NCBI GenBank assembly: GCA_031267485.1 | Contig: JAIRYY010000182.1 | Span: 1 to 12,023 of the forward strand | DNA: 12,023 nucleotides | Direction: 5' to 3' | From: Tannerella sp. | Lineage (GTDB): Bacteria; Bacteroidota; Bacteroidia; Bacteroidales; Tannerellaceae | Shown: in pieces, positions 8,324-12,023 of the stretch | How positions within the stretch are numbered: the first letter of the stretch is position 1 | Layout: each line of letters begins with the position of its first letter | The notes under the pieces: model-generated | Told to the model about the DNA's origin: nothing | The model's database searches: none | What the model saw: the letters and a program-made list of their open reading frames with translations, nothing else | Translations under genes and position numbers: made by a program

Positions 8324-9475
8324 ATGACTATGCTAAAATTAATAAAGAATGTTTTTGTTTATGCTCCCGAAAAACTGGGAATGAGGGATATACTGCTTGC
8401 CGGAGCCAGGATAGCGGAAGTAAGGGAGTGCATTGAGCCGCGCGGCGTCGGGGTGGAGATTTTCGATGGCGCGGGCAAAACCGTGACGCCCGGATTTATC
8501 GACCAGCACGTGCATATTACCGGAGGAGGCGGTCAGGACGGTTATAACTCGCTGGCGCCGCCCGTCGCGCCCGGTGAGCTGATAGCCTGCGGGACGACAA
8601 CCGTTGTCGGACTGCTTGGGACGGATGGATTCGTAAAAGAACTGACGGAACTGTACGCCAAAACCAGGGCGCTGGAGATGGACGGCTTGAGCGCCTACAT
8701 GCTGACGGGCTATTATGGACTGCCGACGAAGACGCTGATGCGCTGCGTGGCTGACGACCTGATTTTTATTGATAAGGTGATAGGCTGCAAATTGGCGCTG
8801 AGCGACGACCGCAGTTCATTTCCCGACGAGAAGGAAATACTGCGTCTCATCAATCAGGTACGCCTTGGCGGCTTCACATCGGGTAAAGGCGGCATCCTGC
8901 ATATTCATGTCGGAAATCTGCCGGAGGGCATCTCCGTATTGATTGATATTGCGAAGAAATATGCGACCCTGACAACCTATATTTCACCTACCCACGTAAT
9001 CCGTACCGGAGAGTTGTTCGAGCAGGCCATTACGTTTGCCGGGCTGGGGGGGATGATTGACATCTCTACCGGCGGTACAAAATTCGACGCTCCCCACCTC
9101 TGCGTGCTTAAAGCCCTGAAAGCGGGTGTTCCCGTCGGACGGATGACTTTTTCAAGTGACGGACATGGCGGCGTCCGGCGAATTGACCCCGTCACAAAAA
9201 TCTCCACATACACGCCGGCGCCTCTCGATTTGAACCTGAAAGAAATGACCCTGCTGGTGGAAGAGGGGAATTTGCCGCTTGAACAGGCATTACAACTGAT
9301 TACAACGAATCCTGCCAAAAACATGAACCTGAAAGATAAGGGACGCATCCGGACAGGTTATGACGCCGATTTGTGTTTTCTGGATGAACGGTTGAACCTC
9401 ACGGATGTGTTTGCCAAAGGGGAATGTGTCATGAAAGATGGCATCATATTAAAGAAAGGAAAATACGATCAATGA
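8324..9475 (+). CDS. iadA: Isoaspartyl (beta-aspartyl) dipeptidase, amidohydrolase superfamily
   Basis: This cytoplasmic metallo-enzyme of 383 aa should cleave beta-aspartyl dipeptides, releasing L-aspartate. It aligns along its length with remembered E. coli IadA (390 aa) at a constant offset of six residues through the catalytic core. The binuclear metal site is intact: His62 and His64 in DQHVH, Lys156 (carboxylated lysine) in IGCKLALSD, His195 in LHIHVG, His224 in PTHVIR and Asp279 in SSDGHG. Tyr131, Arg163 and Arg227 match substrate-contacting Tyr137, Arg169 and Arg233. Two pocket positions differ: Gln71 replaces Glu77, and Gly283 replaces Ser289. The loop after GGGG also reads QDGYNSLAPP rather than EAGPTTRTPE. 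The ATG lies 3 bp after the dcuC stop, and the stop overlaps the next start by ATGA, so translation is probably coupled. A Met at residue 3 is an alternative start. General family is very secure; exact substrate is less so. Confidence 0.93.
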   Translation: MTMLKLIKNVFVYAPEKLGMRDILLAGARIAEVRECIEPRGVGVEIFDGAGKTVTPGFIDQHVHITGGGGQDGYNSLAPPVAPGELIACGTTTVVGLLGTDGFVKELTELYAKTRALEMDGLSAYMLTGYYGLPTKTLMRCVADDLIFIDKVIGCKLALSDDRSSFPDEKEILRLINQVRLGGFTSGKGGILHIHVGNLPEGISVLIDIAKKYATLTTYISPTHVIRTGELFEQAITFAGLGGMIDISTGGTKFDAPHLCVLKALKAGVPVGRMTFSSDGHGGVRRIDPVTKISTYTPAPLDLNLKEMTLLVEEGNLPLEQALQLITTNPAKNMNLKDKGRIRTGYDADLCFLDERLNLTDVFAKGECVMKDGIILKKGKYDQ

Positions 9476-11736
9476 GAGGTCGAATTTCTATCGTGTCAGG
9501 CCTGCTTTTGCTTCTCGTTATTCAGGCATCCGGCGCCTCCGCGGATAAAGATACAATCCGCATATTGTTCATAGGAAACAGCTATACGTTTTTCAACGAT
9601 ATGCCCGTCATGGTGCGAAAACTGGCCGAGGATGACGGGCAAAAGGTTGAATTTGATATGATTGCACCGGGAGGGTGGACGCTGAAACGTCACCTCGGGA
9701 ATGACACGCTGATCCGGACAATCAAAAAAGGCGGATGGGATTATATCGTCGTTCAGGAACAAAGCCGCGCACCGGCCCTGGATTCGGTCGAATTTGACGT
9801 TTATCCCGCAGCCCGCGCGATAGACAGCCTCCGGGCTATCTGCAATCCTGCCGCCAGGTTGATTTTTTACATGACTTGGGGACGGAAGGACGGCGACAAA
9901 ACAGCCTGCCCCACATTCCCGGAACTGTGTACTTACAAGGGCATGCAAAAACGATTGACAGACAGCTATCTCGAAATGACCTACCGCAATAACGCCTGGT
10001 GCGCGCCCGTGGGAATTGCATGGCAAAGGATCAGAAACGGGCGCGGGGATATTGAGTTATACGATTCGGACGGAAGCCATCCTTCGCTTCACGGTTCATA
10101 TCTTGCCGCGAATGTCATCTATGCGGTGATTGCTCAAAAAACGTACCGGTCGGCTTATCTTGCAGGAATAGACGCGCCTGAAGCTCTTTATATCCAGCAA
10201 ACGGCGCAGGAGACTGTGCTGGCGAATCTTCCCCTGTGGAATATCCGCCCTCCGCAGCAGCCGGAAAGCGTAACAGCGCGTTTCTTTTCCCCCGACAGCT
10301 CAAAACCGTATCTCTCGTCAGTCATCAAAAAGACTGACAGTCGCATGATTGCTTCGTATTCCGACGTAATGTCACACCTGCGGCGGGAAACAGATGCACA
10401 TCCCGGCAGGGCGCGTCTGGAAAGCCTCGGGGTAAGTCCCTGCGGAAAAGACATACCTGTTGTTTATATAGGTACGGGGAAAGATGCTTCCAAAGGGAAA
10501 CTCTGGCTGCAGGCTGGGCTTCACGGGAATGAACCCGCCGGAACGGAAGCCCTGTGCCTGTTGCTGCATTATTTGTTGAATGATCATGAAGCCGCAAGAC
10601 TTCTGAAGTATCTGGACATGGCGATTGTCCCGATTGCGAATGTTGACGGCTATTCGACGCAAAGCCGCGTATCGTCTTCCGGCCTCGACCTTAACAGAGA
10701 TCAGACGAAACTTGCCGACGGGGTAAGTCTTCTGCTGAAGAAAGCCTTTCATGAATGGTCGCCCGAAGTGGCTCTTGACATTCATGAATACACGCCTTCC
10801 AGGAAAGAATATGCAACGCTGAGGGACGTTCCCGCCGGATTGTTTTACGACGCCCTGTTTCTCCCGACCGGCTATCCGAATGTTGCGCCGGCCATTCGGG
10901 AAATGTCTCGCGAACTGTTTCAGCAACGCGCGGAACAGGCTCTCGCAGAGCAGGGATTCAGTTCCGGATTCTACTTCACGCCTGTCATGGTGGACGGAAA
11001 GATGTATTTGGCAAAAGACGCCAAAAGCCCCCAGTCAAGTTCCACCTCCTTTGCCTTGTCGAATGCTGTTTCCATGCTGGTTGAAATCAGAGGCATCGGA
11101 TTGGGAACGCTCGCTTACGGCCGGCGAATCAATACGGCATTCACTGTTGCGCTCAGTTATCTGGAAACGGCTTGCCGTTTTTTACCCGAAGTAAAAAAAA
11201 CAATCCGGTCTGCCGTAAGGCAAACGCTTGAACGCAGGAACGGTATCGTCGTGAAATTTGAAACCCCTGTTCGGGATTATCCCGTGAAATTTATTGATTA
11301 TAACAGCGCCGATACGTTCACCGTGACGCTTCCCGCCTATGACGCCCGGTTTTCAAAACCTGTCCTGGTCAGGCCGCGTCCCTCCGCATACATACTCGAC
11401 AAAGCCTGCAAAAGAGAAGTCGAAAATCTGCGCGCATCAGGCATAGACGTGGATGAACTGCTACAGCCCGCATCGCTCGACGTAAGCCGCTACCGCGTCA
11501 TTCATTATGAAAAAAGCGCCTCGGCATGGGAAAATATTTATCCCGTGACGGTGAAAACATCGCTGGAGAAATGCCGGAAAACCTTTCCTGCCGGAACATA
11601 CAAAGTATCCCTGAAGCAAAAGAACGCGAACCTTGCCGTAAGTTTGCTCGAACCCGAATCTGAAAACGGTTTCGTGTCATTTAACGTGACAGCCGCCGGC
11701 CTGAACAAAATTCTTCCTGTTTATCGAATAGAATAG
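9472..11736 (+). CDS. Exported SGNH/GDSL-like hydrolase fused to M14 zinc carboxypeptidase
   Basis: This 754-residue exported protein combines two hydrolases. A signal peptide (MRGRISIVSGLLLLLVIQAS) ends near residue 24. Residues about 28-225 are an SGNH-hydrolase-like domain of the DUF4886 kind: nucleophile motif GNS at 35-37, APGGW at 65-69, VVQEQS at 93-98, and DGSHPS with His203. Residues about 285-560 are an M14 metallocarboxypeptidase domain: zinc ligands His351 and Glu354 in HGNEPAG, NVDGY (390-394), DLNRD (406-410), third ligand His438 in DIHEY, and likely catalytic Glu538 in VEIRG. The rest is a predicted C-terminal domain with RPRPSAYIL and SLLEPES, found in large M14 peptidases. 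The frame is unbroken and both active sites look complete. Start ATG 9472 overlaps the iadA stop; an upstream in-frame ATG at 9424 would bury the signal peptide. Likely roles are deacylation and peptide trimming in the periplasm or at the surface; the actual substrate is unknown. Confidence 0.9.
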   Translation: MRGRISIVSGLLLLLVIQASGASADKDTIRILFIGNSYTFFNDMPVMVRKLAEDDGQKVEFDMIAPGGWTLKRHLGNDTLIRTIKKGGWDYIVVQEQSRAPALDSVEFDVYPAARAIDSLRAICNPAARLIFYMTWGRKDGDKTACPTFPELCTYKGMQKRLTDSYLEMTYRNNAWCAPVGIAWQRIRNGRGDIELYDSDGSHPSLHGSYLAANVIYAVIAQKTYRSAYLAGIDAPEALYIQQTAQETVLANLPLWNIRPPQQPESVTARFFSPDSSKPYLSSVIKKTDSRMIASYSDVMSHLRRETDAHPGRARLESLGVSPCGKDIPVVYIGTGKDASKGKLWLQAGLHGNEPAGTEALCLLLHYLLNDHEAARLLKYLDMAIVPIANVDGYSTQSRVSSSGLDLNRDQTKLADGVSLLLKKAFHEWSPEVALDIHEYTPSRKEYATLRDVPAGLFYDALFLPTGYPNVAPAIREMSRELFQQRAEQALAEQGFSSGFYFTPVMVDGKMYLAKDAKSPQSSSTSFALSNAVSMLVEIRGIGLGTLAYGRRINTAFTVALSYLETACRFLPEVKKTIRSAVRQTLERRNGIVVKFETPVRDYPVKFIDYNSADTFTVTLPAYDARFSKPVLVRPRPSAYILDKACKREVENLRASGIDVDELLQPASLDVSRYRVIHYEKSASAWENIYPVTVKTSLEKCRKTFPAGTYKVSLKQKNANLAVSLLEPESENGFVSFNVTAAGLNKILPVYRIE

Positions 11737-11753
11737 ATATTGATAATCAATAT
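11737..11753 (+). terminator. AT-rich perfect inverted repeat directly after the operon, possible weak terminator
   Basis: ATATTGA and TCAATAT form a perfect 7-bp inverted repeat around a TAA loop, starting at the first base after the last stop codon. It is followed by an AT-rich tract with TATTTT. The stem is mostly A-U pairs, so it would be a weak intrinsic terminator. It could equally be an operator or a chance palindrome in AT-rich DNA. Confidence 0.3.
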
Positions 11754-11798
11754 ATTAAAAAATATTTTCAGGAAAAATGAAAAAAAGTGGTAGAAATA

Positions 11799-11830
11799 TT
11801 TGGAAGGAAAAAATAAAGCCCATATCTTTG
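11799..11830 (+). promoter_or_regulatory. Bacteroidota-type primary sigma promoter
   Basis: TTTG at 11799-11802 and TATCTTTG at 11823-11830 are separated by 20 bp. This matches the Bacteroides primary sigma consensus (TTTG near -33, TAnnTTTG near -7) exactly. Transcription would begin a few bases after 11830, in CACCCGC. The region upstream (11737-11798) is AT-rich, as in strong promoters. It faces right and so drives a transcript that leaves the window; it does not serve the operon on its left. This is the best promoter match I saw in the window. Confidence 0.75.
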
Positions 11831-11873
11831 CACCCGCTTTCGAGAAATAATAACAGTCCCAACAAGGAGTAAG

Positions 11874-11909
11874 ATGACTTCGGGACTTGTTTTTAACAGG
11901 AAAGCATGA
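11874..11909 (+). CDS. Possible 11-residue leader peptide ORF
   Basis: A short frame encodes MTSGLVFNRKA and is preceded by AAGGAG at 11864-11869, one of the few strong Shine-Dalgarno matches in the window. Its TGA overlaps the ATG of a second short frame. The ribosome site overlaps the AACAAG/CTTGTT pairing, so its access could depend on leader folding. If the region is an rRNA leader, this frame is meaningless. Confidence 0.22.
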   Translation: MTSGLVFNRKA

Positions 11910-11935
11910 AGCGTTCTTTGAAAGGATTTACATGA
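11906..11935 (+). CDS. Possible 9-residue leader peptide ORF, overlapped at both ends
   Basis: The frame encodes MKRSLKGFT. Its ATG overlaps the stop of the preceding mini-ORF as ATGA, and its own TGA overlaps the ATG of the next frame, again as ATGA. It has no clear ribosome binding site of its own, so translation would depend on coupling. It also covers the boxA-like motif, which argues that the frame may be accidental. Confidence 0.17.
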   Translation: MKRSLKGFT

Positions 11936-12023
11936 AACAAGATGTAGTACGAGGGGCAATGAAAAAGAGAGATTGCCTGAATTATGTGCCGTTCCTCCCA
12001 TTGAAAGAGGGGAGAGGACGGTA
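11932..12023 (+). CDS. Open reading frame of unknown function, cut by the right edge
   Basis: The frame starts at ATG 11932 (MKQDVVRGAMKKRDCLNYV) and stays open for 30 codons to the window end. A second in-frame ATG at 11959 is preceded by GAGGGG and could be the true start. I recognise no domain. The last third of the visible frame overlaps the bulged stem at 11989-12021, which fits a structured RNA better than a coding start. Treat this as tentative. Confidence 0.2.
   Translation, partial: MKQDVVRGAMKKRDCLNYVPFLPLKEGRGR

Larger units (their letters stand above)
11837..12023 (+). ncRNA. Structured 5' leader running off the window, possibly of an rRNA operon
   Basis: The transcript from the promoter ending at 11830 would contain several elements. 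AGTCCC at 11855-11860 can pair with GGGACT at 11882-11887, and AACAAG at 11861-11866 can pair with CTTGTT at 11886-11891; the two pairings share bases and exclude each other. A boxA-like GTTCTTTGAAAG lies at 11913-11924, similar in kind to antitermination boxes in rRNA leaders. A stem with small bulges joins 11989-11999 to 12011-12021. The boxA-like motif and strong promoter suggest a 16S rRNA gene just to the right, but no rRNA sequence is inside the window. A protein-gene attenuator is the alternative. Confidence 0.42.

Noticed and set aside
9424..9471. Upstream ATG for the SGNH-M14 protein
   Set aside because: It lies inside iadA and would put 16 charged residues before a good signal peptide. 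ATG 9472, overlapping the iadA stop, is the better start.

Overview
The window looks like part of a chromosome from an anaerobic Bacteroidota (Bacteroidales-type) bacterium. The signs are a SusC/SusD pair, an ECF sigma and FecR anti-sigma pair of the kind that controls such transporters, few strong ribosome binding sites, and a good match to the Bacteroidota promoter consensus (TTTG, 20 bp, TAnnTTTG) near the right end. No taxon is named in the data, so the lineage is inferred.

Layout: positions 1-123 hold six copies of a perfect 21-bp tandem repeat, cut by the left edge of the window. From 164 to 11736 seven genes lie on the + strand with gaps of about 70 bp or less, and the last two overlap. 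They are an ECF sigma factor, a FecR-type anti-sigma factor, a SusC/RagA TonB-dependent transporter with an N-terminal STN signalling domain, a SusD/RagB lipoprotein, a DcuC-family C4-dicarboxylate carrier, an isoaspartyl dipeptidase (IadA), and a secreted two-enzyme protein that joins an SGNH/GDSL-like hydrolase domain to an M14 zinc carboxypeptidase domain. After 11736 the sequence becomes AT-rich. It then shows a strong promoter and a structured leader with short overlapping reading frames that runs off the right edge, leading either to an rRNA operon or to another gene.

How the genes may work together (inference): substrate binding at SusCD is sensed through the STN domain and FecR, which frees the sigma factor to transcribe the operon. 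The exported SGNH-M14 protein removes ester or acyl groups and trims peptides outside the cytoplasm. SusCD imports peptides across the outer membrane. IadA splits beta-aspartyl (isoaspartyl) dipeptides in the cytoplasm. DcuC handles aspartate, fumarate or succinate and so links the released aspartate to fumarate respiration. This gives a peptide counterpart of a polysaccharide utilization locus, aimed at isoaspartyl-containing peptides or a beta-linked aspartate polymer. I do not know of a characterised system with this exact gene set.

The points most worth a second look are this combined locus, the SGNH-M14 fusion, a Glu-to-Gln change in the substrate pocket of IadA, the helically phased palindrome array in front of the sigma gene, and the leader at the right end.
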